Virus record (IMG/VR): IMGVR_UViG_3300028908_000010 | Span: 1-60,947 of that record | DNA length: 60,947 nucleotides | Direction: 5' to 3' (one strand) | Source of the DNA: a virus | In this document: one piece after another, positions 50,171 to 59,018 of the stretch | How positions within the stretch are numbered: the stretch's first letter is position 1 | How the letters are laid out: each line of letters opens with the position of its first letter | The notes under the pieces: generated by a model | The model's database searches: none | The model's input: the letters and a program-made list of their open reading frames with translations, nothing else | Told to the model about the DNA's origin: nothing | Program-made: the position numbers and the translations under genes

Positions 50171-50787
50171 AGTAACCCTGGATGTTTTAAAGTAACATTA
50201 ATATGACTATACCTTAGTCTATCAAGGTCTTTCTTGACTCTGCTTTTCTTTAATTCCCATTTTTTCTCGTATTTCAGAGCCAATTGAGAAACAACTTCAG
50301 ATTCAGTTTTATCAAATGCCATTGTAATAACCCCATATATCAAATAATGTGAATACTTAGTAGGAATAGCATCATCAATGTCTGTATCTTCTGGAATAGC
50401 ACTACCTCTAACAGTTATATTGTTATTTCCATCTTGAGTGGGGGTGCAATGTAATAAAAATTTACCAATAACATAGTCAAGACAATAATATTTTACTGTT
50501 CCAGTCTGTCCTTTCATAGAACCAACAAAAGAAAATGGAACTTTTGTAAGGTCGCTCCCATCAACAGAAATTCCCTGAACGTTTATTAAAGAACCTGGAA
50601 CAGTATATAAATACTGATTAGCTACAGTAGACATTGGAACAGACTTTATAAAAATACCTGTATCTTCACAGAAATCCTTAACTGCCATATCATAGTAGAA
50701 ATCCATTTCCTCAGATTTCCACAAATACGGCAATTCCTCATCAGCCAATAATCTTCTAACTTGTTCAAGAACTTCTGCTCTTGTCAT
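50167..50787 (-). CDS. Head-tail adaptor / tail tubular protein A-like
   Basis: 206 residues. TRAEVLEQVRRLLADEELPY ... FYYDMAVKDFCEDTGIF fits the helical N-terminus of podovirus adaptor (T7 gp11-like) proteins: an RxxLxD start and a helix with D-A-V-xDFC; a beta domain with NVQGISVDG follows. It should form the ring below the portal. Its ATG overlaps the stop of the 57-residue gene. Confidence 0.7.
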   Translation of the reverse strand: MTRAEVLEQVRRLLADEELPYLWKSEEMDFYYDMAVKDFCEDTGIFIKSVPMSTVANQYLYTVPGSLINVQGISVDGSDLTKVPFSFVGSMKGQTGTVKYYCLDYVIGKFLLHCTPTQDGNNNITVRGSAIPEDTDIDDAIPTKYSHYLIYGVITMAFDKTESEVVSQLALKYEKKWELKKSRVKKDLDRLRYSHINVTLKHPGLL

Positions 50788-50960
50788 TATTTCTCACCAG
50801 GTTTCTTCCAGTAAGGAATCATATCACCCCTTTCAGCAGTAATATGATGATAGGGATAAATCCTTCCAGTAGGCACATGCTTTAAGTATGGAGGATTTTC
50901 CTTTTTAGGTTTGGATTCAGTTATTAAAGTCTTATTTTCGGATTTCTTTTTCACAGTCAT
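50787..50960 (-). CDS. 57-residue protein between capsid and tail genes
   Basis: ATG at 50960 after AGGAGGTGGTTT; stop TAA overlaps the next ATG as TAATG. Basic start (VKKKSENKTLI), proline/tyrosine-rich end (YLKHVPTGRIYPYHH). No family recognised; the site, spacing and coupling support it. Possibly a small head completion protein. Confidence 0.65.
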   Translation of the reverse strand: MTVKKKSENKTLITESKPKKENPPYLKHVPTGRIYPYHHITAERGDMIPYWKKPGEK

Positions 50961-50971
50961 AAACCACCTCC

Positions 50972-51001
50972 TAAAAAATAAAAAAGGGGCATAAAGCCCC
51001 C
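50972..51001 (-). terminator. Hairpin terminator after the capsid genes
   Basis: On the minus strand GGGGC, loop TTTAT, GCCCC, then TTTTTTATTTTTT, directly after the stop of the gene at 51008. It would reduce transcription from capsid into tail genes, a usual way to make capsid in excess. Confidence 0.8.
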
Positions 51002-51007
51002 TTGAGA

Positions 51008-51463
51008 TTATATCATCTTTATACAGAAAGCTCTTATCTTTACTTTACCCTTTACAGTAGTAGCATCCACCCAAGTGGGCACTACATCTATAGTATCATC
51101 CGTAGTATAACGTTTACCAGATATAGAATAAGCATCAGCAGAACCAGTGCAAACTATTGTTCCAGCACTTGCTTTAAGGTTCACATCACCATCATAACCA
51201 TCTACATCATCCCCATCTCCAACAGTTAGTGTTGCAGATGTAGCAGAATCAGCAGATGTTACAATTTCAGTCTCCACAAAAAGAACCCTAACACCAGCTT
51301 CTATAGGAATAGCTTGAATAGTATCTCCACTATTTACAGTAACAGAGTTTCCACTACTATCAGTAAGATTGTCAAAGTCTATCTCACGTTCGGCTACAAA
51401 GGTCTTCCCAGCAGACTTAAAGGGAATACCAGTCGAAACTTTTATTATATTTATGGTTGCCAT
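51008..51463 (-). CDS. Probable head decoration protein
   Basis: 151 residues after GAGGAGGTGTAAACT. Beta-rich, Thr/Ala/Asp-rich (SADSATSATLTVGDGDDVDG), single domain, directly after the major capsid gene and followed by a terminator. Typical of small capsid-stabilising or decoration proteins. No cysteine-rich or enzymatic motif. Confidence 0.6.
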   Translation of the reverse strand: MATINIIKVSTGIPFKSAGKTFVAEREIDFDNLTDSSGNSVTVNSGDTIQAIPIEAGVRVLFVETEIVTSADSATSATLTVGDGDDVDGYDGDVNLKASAGTIVCTGSADAYSISGKRYTTDDTIDVVPTWVDATTVKGKVKIRAFCIKMI

Positions 51464-51480
51464 AGTTTACACCTCCTCAA

Positions 51481-52401
51481 TTATACTTCACAATAAAGAA
51501 CTCCAAGACTTCCAGGCTGTATAACTTTAAAGTCATAAACAGTAAGTCCTTTCATTGCTTCTGCAAAAGTATCTTGTGGACTATAGGTTTCCTCTTTCAC
51601 AAGCTGTATCACATACACAAGAGCAGATTTATGACCAAAATAGATATAAGTGCAGTTTGTCCCACCATCATCCACAATAGGAAGTAAATTGGAAATATAT
51701 ATATTGAAGTTATCTATGCTTCCTATCAGTCCGCTCCTAAGAGGAGAAACTCTATCTCCAGTAATAGAAGCATCTCTCAAATCAGACTTTTTTATCATTC
51801 CAGCAATATGAGGAGGAAGAATCAAGAACCTATCTGTTCTTGGACGATTCTGTTCATCAAGAACAACACCCATATCCACGATATAGTCAAGAATATTTGT
51901 CTTAGATAGAGCTACAGGAGCACCAGTAGTCCCAAGATTGAACCTACCAGTTTTAGCACCAGCATTTGTTCCTTGATTAGCTGGGTCTGCATCTACATAT
52001 ATAGATGCAAATACTTCGCTATCTTGCTCTATCTTCAATTGTTCACTGGCATCATCAGCATATTTACTCATCATATTCAAATCAAACTGCTTGAGGTCAA
52101 TGTCATCGAGAGCAAAGTTGTAGTATTTAGCACGGTTTATTGTAAATTCTATATAAGGGCTTTCTGGATACTCAAGTTCCAGCTTTTGACCCTTTTTGTA
52201 TGGACGTATGGTAATTGAAGGAACAGTCCTAATATAGACTGTATCCCCCATATTTTTTACATCTCCTACATAATCGGTAGTAGCTATATTAGCTACTGTA
52301 GATGTATCATAAAATTTTTCGAGAGTCTTCCCCGCAAAAATTACAGGTATGTTTTTAGTAGCATTATAGTCTGGATAACCAGTTACTCTTGGCACTGGCA
52401 T
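51481..52401 (-). CDS. Major capsid protein
   Basis: 306 residues from ATG 52401, eight bases after AGGGAGG; the in-frame GTG at 52410 overlaps that site. Features expected of HK97-fold capsid proteins: N-terminal arm, GDTVYIRTVPSITIRPYKKG, then FTINRAKYYNFALDDIDLKQ and a helix ASEQLKIEQDSEVFASIYVD; FLILPPHIAGMIKKSD is typical of P22/N4-type coats. It follows the scaffold gene and precedes the decoration gene, the normal order. Confidence 0.85.
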   Translation of the reverse strand: MPVPRVTGYPDYNATKNIPVIFAGKTLEKFYDTSTVANIATTDYVGDVKNMGDTVYIRTVPSITIRPYKKGQKLELEYPESPYIEFTINRAKYYNFALDDIDLKQFDLNMMSKYADDASEQLKIEQDSEVFASIYVDADPANQGTNAGAKTGRFNLGTTGAPVALSKTNILDYIVDMGVVLDEQNRPRTDRFLILPPHIAGMIKKSDLRDASITGDRVSPLRSGLIGSIDNFNIYISNLLPIVDDGGTNCTYIYFGHKSALVYVIQLVKEETYSPQDTFAEAMKGLTVYDFKVIQPGSLGVLYCEV

Positions 52402-52424
52402 AGCATACACCTCCCTATAAAATA

Positions 52425-53222
52425 TTAATCAACTACTCTGCCCTCCAAGATAGCTTGCTTAATTTCGGCTTCTTTTCGGGCTTTTTGCTCTGGGGTATAA
52501 CGCCCAAGAGCACAATCACGGTAAAACTTAGTTATTTCCTCCCGCCTGATGACAGGTTTGGAAGGTGTATTTGGAGTTGATACCTGTCTCCCCACAGGTG
52601 CTACATTTTGTGAGGGCTTAGGTGCTTTTTGTTTTTTATAATCTATAAAAAACTGGGCAACAGTTTTAGCGTCCCCAGCTTCATATGCTTCAAGCATAAG
52701 CTCATGTAAAGTCTTAGTGGAATAACGAGCCTTTTGCTGTAACCATGCAAGAAAATCTGGGTCATCATTAAGTGAGAGCCAATCAGGAACAAAAGCAGAT
52801 AGTTGAGATTCCACAGTAGAAGCTATAAACGGTTTTATCTCTTTTGAAAGTTCTTGCTTGAGATTTTTTATCTCATTACGAGTAACATAATTAGATGTTG
52901 CCTGCTTCAAAGCATCATATAACTCAGGTAAAGTATCTTTAATGCTTTCGAGAGGATCTTGTTGAGGTTCAATTTTTTTCTGCACCATTTCTTTGAGAGT
53001 ATTTAACTCAGTTTTCAATGCCTCATTTTCGGCTTGAAGATTCCGCAATGACACCTGTAGTCTCCCTATTTCAGTATTATATTTCCCTTGTAATGTTTTG
53101 TATTTATGCTCCCACATGTCAGTGGAAGCAGGTTTATCATCGTCATTCTGAGATGGTAAATTCTGAGGATCATCTACAGTTTTGGTTTTATCAATGTTTT
53201 CTTTCTTTATAGCTCCTTGCAT
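52425..53222 (-). CDS. Scaffolding protein
   Basis: 265 residues, charged and almost all helical, with a long coiled coil (LQVSLRNLQAENEALKTELN) near 55-90, a proline/glutamine-rich middle and a basic C-terminal helix (REEITKFYRDCALGRYTPEQ). Gene order portal to scaffold to capsid and composition both support scaffolding of the procapsid. Confidence 0.8.
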   Translation of the reverse strand: MQGAIKKENIDKTKTVDDPQNLPSQNDDDKPASTDMWEHKYKTLQGKYNTEIGRLQVSLRNLQAENEALKTELNTLKEMVQKKIEPQQDPLESIKDTLPELYDALKQATSNYVTRNEIKNLKQELSKEIKPFIASTVESQLSAFVPDWLSLNDDPDFLAWLQQKARYSTKTLHELMLEAYEAGDAKTVAQFFIDYKKQKAPKPSQNVAPVGRQVSTPNTPSKPVIRREEITKFYRDCALGRYTPEQKARKEAEIKQAILEGRVVD

Positions 53223-53267
53223 AACTAAAACCCCCTTAATTGTATTTTATCGAAAACATTATAAAAG

Positions 53268-53603
53268 TCAACCCTTAAACAGCTTTTCAAAGGATCTAAA
53301 AGGAAAATAAAAAGCTATAATTAACACATAAATCAACCCAATAGTTATATCTATACCCTTAAATGTAAAAATTTTATCTTGGGGAAAATGCCCAGTTAAC
53401 AATTTATTTGCCCAAAAAAATATATGAAATGTCCAAGCAATTCCCTGACGGGTGCAGAGAGGATCGTTTTTAGTTACTGCAAGCATTCTCAAAGTAAGTT
53501 CATGTTTCAACTGATTTGCCTTATCTTTATCCTCGACAAATTGATCTACAATATCGAGACCTTTCTTAACAACCCCACCAAAGATTGAACCAAATATACT
53601 CAT
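53268..53603 (-). CDS. Holin (3TM type)
   Basis: 111 residues. A cytoplasmic start with GVVKKGLDIVDQFVEDKDKA (residues 10-29) then helices TFHIFFWANKLLTG and IGLIYVLIIAFYFPF, as in the 'holin of 3TMs' family. It should make the membrane lesion that frees the lysozyme (56348). It is separated from the lysozyme by fibre genes. Confidence 0.75.
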   Translation of the reverse strand: MSIFGSIFGGVVKKGLDIVDQFVEDKDKANQLKHELTLRMLAVTKNDPLCTRQGIAWTFHIFFWANKLLTGHFPQDKIFTFKGIDITIGLIYVLIIAFYFPFRSFEKLFKG

Positions 53604-53607
53604 ATTA

Positions 53608-53955
53608 TTACCCCCAAGTATTCTTAAACTTTATTTTCTCCGCTATTTTCTCACCATAAACAGGCTCTCCATTCTCGTCCACTCCAATCTGCATCTTTAC
53701 CTTACACCCATCTACAAGCCACTTTTCAACTTCCTCAAGTGTTTTAATTTCAGCAGGCATTTCTGGATATTCCCTTCTTCTGATAAGGAATAAAATCCAT
53801 TCTTTGTTTTGTTCTAACCACTCTTGTGAATCAGTCCCAGATGGTATATTTGCATGCCACTTGTAGATATTTCCAACGTCATCTGTTAGTTGAAAATTAA
53901 CAACCTGTATGCCATTTTCCAATTTTCGTCTTGTGTTGACAAATTTAATTTGCAT
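53608..53955 (-). CDS. Hypothetical protein next to fibre gene
   Basis: 115 residues, beta start (VNTRRKLENGIQVVNFQLTD) and a helix EWLEQNKEWILFLIRRREYP. The final part has VGVDENGEP-like sequence. Small proteins of this form after a fibre gene can be chaperones for fibre assembly, but no family is recognised. Confidence 0.55.
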   Translation of the reverse strand: MQIKFVNTRRKLENGIQVVNFQLTDDVGNIYKWHANIPSGTDSQEWLEQNKEWILFLIRRREYPEMPAEIKTLEEVEKWLVDGCKVKMQIGVDENGEPVYGEKIAEKIKFKNTWG

Positions 53956-53958
53956 ATC

Positions 53959-55254
53959 TTATACCTCCACTGCGTAAGGTTGTAAATAGCATACAGCAGT
54001 GCTAACACCAGACGCATTAATATCAAAAATAAATTTATTATCCATTAAAATAATCTCCAATTGCTGAGCATATTTCCTATTATTAATTGAAGGAACTAAC
54101 CTGCCAATTACAGCAGTTGATGTATAATCCTTTATACTAATATCCGCATATGTATTAGATGCGTCGCTGTCTTGGAAGAAACATACAGCCTTTATAGCTT
54201 TCGTTCCAGATCCTATTTTCCCTTGAGAATCAGAAACAACATTTAAACTTCTATATGTATCAGAAAAAGATTGTCCTGCAAGACTATCAAGGGAGAAAAT
54301 ATTCCTTAAAAAAATTAACCCATGCCCAGGGACATAGTTGCCTTCGCCTATGTAAGAGCCATAGGTGAGCATAACTTCCTCATGTTTTACATCCCCTGAT
54401 GCTCTATTGTAGAAAAAGCCGAACTTCACCATGGTAGCATTTAATGGAATGGTTACTGTAACTTCCAGCCATTCAGCATTACCACTTCCACTATGGTAAG
54501 GACTCTGAGCCAAAATCCCCTCCTCAGTCCAAACAGCAATGCAAGCATGATTAGAAACATTAGAAGTTAACTTCGCTCCAACTGTAACTGTTCTGCCTCT
54601 GAACTGATCCACCCACCACTCCTCGTCCCCCCAACTTGGGAATCTCCACTGAAGGCCACCTGTTACATCTGGAACGGCTTTTACTTTCCCACTCTCTAAT
54701 ACATACAATTTAAGATATGAAGACATATACTTCTCCCATCCATCAGGAGCATAGTTATTAGCTCCCACATAAGCTGGTATCACTTCACTTGCAGTTCCAG
54801 TCGCACACCCTGTCCTGTCCACTTCAAAAGTGTTTGCATCAGTAACATTAACTACTACAAACACATTTCCAGCACTATCTTTAAGTAGATGACCAGCTTG
54901 CATAGGATGGTTTGTAGCTGTTACTGTAGTGTCCACAACAGAGCTGATAGTAAATGAAGAAAATCCCGTATTTGGATCAGTAGAATCTGCTAACGTTGCC
55001 CGTGAATTGACTATAAACCTATCATAACCACGAAATAGATTTACAGGAAATCTCCAATCAGCCACCTGTTCCCGTAGAAGTTTATCTCGATAGTATAATT
55101 CTCTTGTTGATTCTTTTACAGCCACTATTTGATTGCCTTCGTGGTCATCTATACGCAAAAGGCTTCCTTCTGGGAGACGTCCACGAGTGCTTTTTCTGAA
55201 TAAATCAGTTAAATTAAGTAATTTGAATACACGTTGAAATACATTTCCAGCCAT
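53959..55254 (-). CDS. Fibre/receptor-binding protein
   Basis: 431 residues after AAGGAGGTGAGGCG. N-terminal helix and short domain (RGRLPEGSLLRIDDHEGNQI, then VKESTRELYYRDKLL) that probably anchors to the particle, then beta-rich blocks with Ig- or jelly-roll-like strands (QAGHLLKDSAGNVFVVVNVT, GRTVTVGAKLTSNVSNH). No enzyme motif. Likely host contact. Confidence 0.6.
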   Translation of the reverse strand: MAGNVFQRVFKLLNLTDLFRKSTRGRLPEGSLLRIDDHEGNQIVAVKESTRELYYRDKLLREQVADWRFPVNLFRGYDRFIVNSRATLADSTDPNTGFSSFTISSVVDTTVTATNHPMQAGHLLKDSAGNVFVVVNVTDANTFEVDRTGCATGTASEVIPAYVGANNYAPDGWEKYMSSYLKLYVLESGKVKAVPDVTGGLQWRFPSWGDEEWWVDQFRGRTVTVGAKLTSNVSNHACIAVWTEEGILAQSPYHSGSGNAEWLEVTVTIPLNATMVKFGFFYNRASGDVKHEEVMLTYGSYIGEGNYVPGHGLIFLRNIFSLDSLAGQSFSDTYRSLNVVSDSQGKIGSGTKAIKAVCFFQDSDASNTYADISIKDYTSTAVIGRLVPSINNRKYAQQLEIILMDNKFIFDINASGVSTAVCYLQPYAVEV

Positions 55255-55266
55255 CGCCTCACCTCC

Positions 55267-55548
55267 TTATTCCTGAGCTAATCTGCCAACTATAATTCCG
55301 CTGTTGTAGGTCGTAACACCGAATCGGTAGTAAACACCTTCTTCTGGTTCGTAACCAACATACTCACCATTTTCGTAAAATTCTTCAACACCATGCCATG
55401 TAATACCCTTATCAAAAGAACGTTGAACCACAACAGTTGCATCCCATGTCCCAGATATAGAAAAGTTAAAATCTCCCCTCTCAAGTCTGAGAGGAGAAGA
55501 AAAAGTATTTGCCGAATTTATAGTTGCTTCTATTTTGCGTGTAGCCAT
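55267..55548 (-). CDS. Small beta-sandwich structural protein
   Basis: 93 residues after GTGGAGGTAGTCG. TINSANTFSSPLRLERGDFN, then SISGTWDATVVVQRSFDKG and YRFGVTTYNSG resemble small phage beta-sandwich proteins found with fibre genes. Its stop is close to the following fibre gene. Role in attachment inferred. Confidence 0.6.
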   Translation of the reverse strand: MATRKIEATINSANTFSSPLRLERGDFNFSISGTWDATVVVQRSFDKGITWHGVEEFYENGEYVGYEPEEGVYYRFGVTTYNSGIIVGRLAQE

Positions 55549-55565
55549 CGACTACCTCCACAAGT

Positions 55566-55994
55566 TTAGTATTTTGCCTTTAATCTACCTTGTATACGAC
55601 GTGCACGTGATAGCATTTTAGATTTATAGGAAAGCATATTAGCACTTTTCTTATTAGCCATACGTCTTGCCCGTGGTGAAGAAGGTCTAACATTTTTCAA
55701 CCTTTTAATAATACGTTTTACATTGGATATATTTCGTTTAACATGACGCAATTGTCTCTTTAAATATTTTCTACTATTAGAAATAGACATAGCCCTACGT
55801 ATACGTTGACGTCTCTTCAACCGCTCCCTCATTCTTGCTCGTGGACTTCCCCATCCTTCCAGACTAACATGCTTACTTTTTCTTTTAGATCTAACTGTAT
55901 TATTTTTTATATGCCTTTTAACAGTAACAAGTCTTCCACGCCGTCTTGTAGCACCCAAAATACGTTTATATGATAGTGTCCTTCGTCTAACCAT
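55566..55994 (-). CDS. Highly basic arginine/lysine-rich protein
   Basis: 142 residues after TAGGAGGTAGACT. Arginine and lysine dominate throughout (RLKRRQRIRRAMS, RKYLKRQLRHVKRN, RIIKRLKN). No cysteine and few acidic residues. Predicted helical and DNA-binding, like a protamine or histone-like virion protein that could condense the genome. No family recognised. Confidence 0.65.
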   Translation of the reverse strand: MVRRRTLSYKRILGATRRRGRLVTVKRHIKNNTVRSKRKSKHVSLEGWGSPRARMRERLKRRQRIRRAMSISNSRKYLKRQLRHVKRNISNVKRIIKRLKNVRPSSPRARRMANKKSANMLSYKSKMLSRARRIQGRLKAKY

Positions 55995-56007
55995 TTTAGT
56001 CTACCTC

Positions 56008-56355
56008 CTAAACTTTATTCTTACCATGCTCTAATAAGAACTGTTCTACCCTCCCCATAAAATTACTAATCTTACTAAACTCTTTAGCATTTGCTATAGC
56101 TTGTTTTCTTAATTCTTCCCCAAGTTGTGAAACAGCAACTTTTACTTCATTAATATCATCTGTAATAGCTTTATATACTTGTGTATGCTCTCTATTAGTA
56201 ACATAAACAGGAGTGCCATTTTTTGCTGTCATTCTCTTTTCCATAGCTTGTATCTCCCTACTCAAAACATTAATTTTCTCAGTAAATTTACCCCACAATA
56301 CAGCAAACCCTATGATGGTAGTTAAAATAGGAATAAGTGCAGTTATCTCAATCAT
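56008..56355 (-). CDS. Membrane-anchored coiled-coil protein (lysis-type)
   Basis: 115 residues. One N-terminal membrane helix (ALIPILTTIIGFAVLWGKF) then a coiled coil (NVLSREIQAMEKRMT, VKVAVSQLGEELRKQ). The layout matches phage inner-membrane spanin-like or holin-associated proteins. It overlaps the lysozyme stop by eight bases, which supports a lysis role. Confidence 0.6.
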   Translation of the reverse strand: MIEITALIPILTTIIGFAVLWGKFTEKINVLSREIQAMEKRMTAKNGTPVYVTNREHTQVYKAITDDINEVKVAVSQLGEELRKQAIANAKEFSKISNFMGRVEQFLLEHGKNKV

Positions 56356-56785
56356 ACATGCCTCCCAAATCAGGGTCTTTACCAGTTTTCAAAATATTAG
56401 CTAAAGTTTCACAACGAGAACCAACTTGTTTATGGTATCTACTATTCAAAAGCTCAGCACCAGCCGTTTCAAAATCACCATTCTGCAAGGCAGATAGCAT
56501 TTTTTTAAAGGACAAAAGAGATGATAAACCCATATTAAAAATAAGTTCTATTATGACTCCCTTTTGAGCATTGTTGAGATGCTGTTTGTATTTATCTGGA
56601 AGCCTAAAAATAAAATCTTCATATGCTTCTTTGAGATCCAATTGGAACAAAACTTCAAGCAGTTCTTTAGGCAGTCCTTTAGTAAGGTTGTGTCCATAGC
56701 CTATAGTAGGAATACCCAGACTGTCTCTATAGTATCTTAAAATAAGCCCTTCATGTTTCTTTATACGTGTTTCAAGAGACCACAT
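56348..56785 (-). CDS. Phage lysozyme (GH24 endolysin)
   Basis: 145 residues. The catalytic triad is in place: Glu12 in KKHEG, Asp21 and Thr27 (RDSLGIPTIGYGHN), the E-x8-D-x5-T spacing of T4 lysozyme. Central GVIIELIFNMGLSSLLSFK and a C-terminal SRYHKQVGSRCETLANIL also fit. No signal peptide, so it needs the holin. It cuts the glycan strands of peptidoglycan at lysis. Confidence 0.93.
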   Translation of the reverse strand: MWSLETRIKKHEGLILRYYRDSLGIPTIGYGHNLTKGLPKELLEVLFQLDLKEAYEDFIFRLPDKYKQHLNNAQKGVIIELIFNMGLSSLLSFKKMLSALQNGDFETAGAELLNSRYHKQVGSRCETLANILKTGKDPDLGGMYD

Positions 56786-57012
56786 TATACTTTAACCTCC
56801 GTTGATTTATGTAAGGGTTCTTCAAAAAAATCATGTAGAAAAATCATATAAGAATGGGAAATGCCTCTCAAAAAATGTAACCTCGACGAATCCTCACAAG
56901 AAATCATTTTAACAAGAGATAAATATAATTTATCTTCAATATATTTTTTCATTCCTTCATACAATCTTGGATTAGCCTTCAATGCTTGTTTCAATGCTCT
57001 AATATCTGTCAT
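56785..57012 (-). CDS. Hypothetical helical protein
   Basis: 75 residues between portal and lysozyme, overlapping the portal stop by four bases (ATGA). Helical, with IRALKQALKANPRLYEGMKK and a histidine/aspartate-rich middle. No family recognised. Confidence 0.6.
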   Translation of the reverse strand: MTDIRALKQALKANPRLYEGMKKYIEDKLYLSLVKMISCEDSSRLHFLRGISHSYMIFLHDFFEEPLHKSTEVKV

Positions 57013-59018
57013 CGTCCATTCTCCCTCAAAAATCTTGAAACATCTATACCTTTCTGAACTGCCTCATTTTGGACACTATTTAAAGGACTTTTTGTTTGGG
57101 TAGGTTGCCCTATCTGCATCTGTTCAAGAATTGGTTTAATCAATTCCTGTATCTCATCAGAATAGCCAAAAATCCTATCTGGGTCTATACCTATGGATTT
57201 AGCAATAGTGCCTAATAAATATTTCCTTCCCTCCACACCAACCAATTGTTGGTCAATCGGATTGGAGACTATTCTCAATAATTCGAGTGCTCTTGTAGCT
57301 TCCATCTCCCTTTCAGCAAGGGATAATGTTCCTTTAGTTCTTATCTTCAAATCTGGAATCTCAGAAAGTTTAGATTTGGGAACTAATGTATAATACATTC
57401 TGGAAACAACTGGATTTATAATACCTGAATCAATATTACGTAAAACTGCCTTGATACCTCGTGTAGCATTGGTAGTAAGCATTGACAGCCCACTTGCGGT
57501 CCTACCTGCACCACCAACAGTGATGTCACCATGAGCATAGGCTGGTATTCCAGAAGTTTCATCAGCCATCTTCATGTAGTAAGTCATAACAATAGCTAAC
57601 CTATCTGCAACCAATTGTATATTATTAAATCTATAAGCAGGAGCTTCACTCATCGCTGATTCATGAGTATCATACATATGCCAAGGAATTATAGCTTTGG
57701 GTTCATTGTCAGAAATTCTATCAATATTACGTTCTATTAACGGACCAGAAGCTAAAACAGAATTTACCACAATGGCACGAGCCATTGCATTTACTGAATC
57801 CTGAATAGAACTTATCACTTCTGGTAGAGCTATTCCCCAGAAGGAGTAGGGTAAAGATATAAATGACGCCTTTGCATATGGTTTTAATCCAAGTGGGTCT
57901 TCATTTAATACAGCTTTCAAAACCATATTTTCTATCATCCAAATAGTAGTCTCATAATACTTATTTGGGTCATTAACTGACAAACCATAATCTTGAAGAA
58001 GTTTTCCTTTTACTGACCCCCAAAATTCAAGAACATCAATATAAGGATAGTCTGCCTCCGATGCACCTTCATTTTCCTCAAGGGAATCAACTGTCGCAGT
58101 ATAAGAAAGATGATGGAATCTATATCCCTGGTCATATCTATCTAAAACATCATCAATTACATCAGAGTTATAACCAGGTAGACCTTTGAGTTTATATAAA
58201 TCTTGAGGTAGAAGATTCAAAACCTCAATAACGTAGTCCTCAAACCCAGTTGCATAAGGAGAAGGATATATATTAAAAGGAGACACAACTTTAAATTTAT
58301 ATACTTCCTTATCCTTAGGTTCAAGACCTAAATTAGTTCTTACATATCCTTTTTCTTTTGAAAGAATACCTCCTTTAATTATAGCTGTAGGAAATATAGA
58401 AATATCTACACATAGAGAAGAAAGTGCCTCATGAAACCCACCTTCGATTAATACATCATCAAGTTTCTTTTTAAAGCCCTCTGCTAATTTTTTTGAGTAT
58501 TTTTCTATTTCTATTTTAAGTTCCTTTTCTGCTAAATCTTTAGCATCAATAACAAATGACTGTAAATCTTCAAAAGGCAAATATTTGGATATAGGAGCTA
58601 TAGCATCAAATACCTTGTGTGCAAGTATTTGTTGTATTTCCAATGGAAGGTCTGGAACAGGAGTAGTAGCTATATCATAAGGCAATGTTTCATCATGAAA
58701 TAGAACATCAACAAGCCATGCAGTCAATGCCCTGCATTTTATTGAAGTAAGAGGGATATATATCTCAGGAGCATCTATTTGTTTTAATTCATGTAATTTT
58801 TCATCTGAATATTGTGATTTAAATCTTTGCATACAATCTATTAAACGTTCTTCTATAGGTTGCTTTGCCCGTTTAGCTTCATCAAATTTTGACAATACAT
58901 ACTGGGATAAATTTGCCATTGTCAAGTTAGTCATTGGTCTTAATTCTTCTGGAACTTCACCAGGCTCTGGACTTGGAAGTGCTGTAGGCATATTATCTAC
59001 TGGAATAAACTCTATCAA
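57009..59018 (-). CDS. Portal protein
   Basis: 669 residues from a TTG start at 59018, placed in the TTGA overlap with the terL stop and behind TTAGGAGGTGGG, which lies in the last terL codons. NLSQYVLSKFDEAKRAKQPI, then IEERLIDCMQRFKSQYSD is the usual N-terminus of podovirus portals; a long helical C-terminal region with ASGLSMLTTNATRGIKAVL and LSLAEREMEATRALELLRIV also fits. It forms the packaging vertex ring, working with the large terminase. Confidence 0.85.
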   Translation of the reverse strand: MIEFIPVDNMPTALPSPEPGEVPEELRPMTNLTMANLSQYVLSKFDEAKRAKQPIEERLIDCMQRFKSQYSDEKLHELKQIDAPEIYIPLTSIKCRALTAWLVDVLFHDETLPYDIATTPVPDLPLEIQQILAHKVFDAIAPISKYLPFEDLQSFVIDAKDLAEKELKIEIEKYSKKLAEGFKKKLDDVLIEGGFHEALSSLCVDISIFPTAIIKGGILSKEKGYVRTNLGLEPKDKEVYKFKVVSPFNIYPSPYATGFEDYVIEVLNLLPQDLYKLKGLPGYNSDVIDDVLDRYDQGYRFHHLSYTATVDSLEENEGASEADYPYIDVLEFWGSVKGKLLQDYGLSVNDPNKYYETTIWMIENMVLKAVLNEDPLGLKPYAKASFISLPYSFWGIALPEVISSIQDSVNAMARAIVVNSVLASGPLIERNIDRISDNEPKAIIPWHMYDTHESAMSEAPAYRFNNIQLVADRLAIVMTYYMKMADETSGIPAYAHGDITVGGAGRTASGLSMLTTNATRGIKAVLRNIDSGIINPVVSRMYYTLVPKSKLSEIPDLKIRTKGTLSLAEREMEATRALELLRIVSNPIDQQLVGVEGRKYLLGTIAKSIGIDPDRIFGYSDEIQELIKPILEQMQIGQPTQTKSPLNSVQNEAVQKGIDVSRFLRENGR

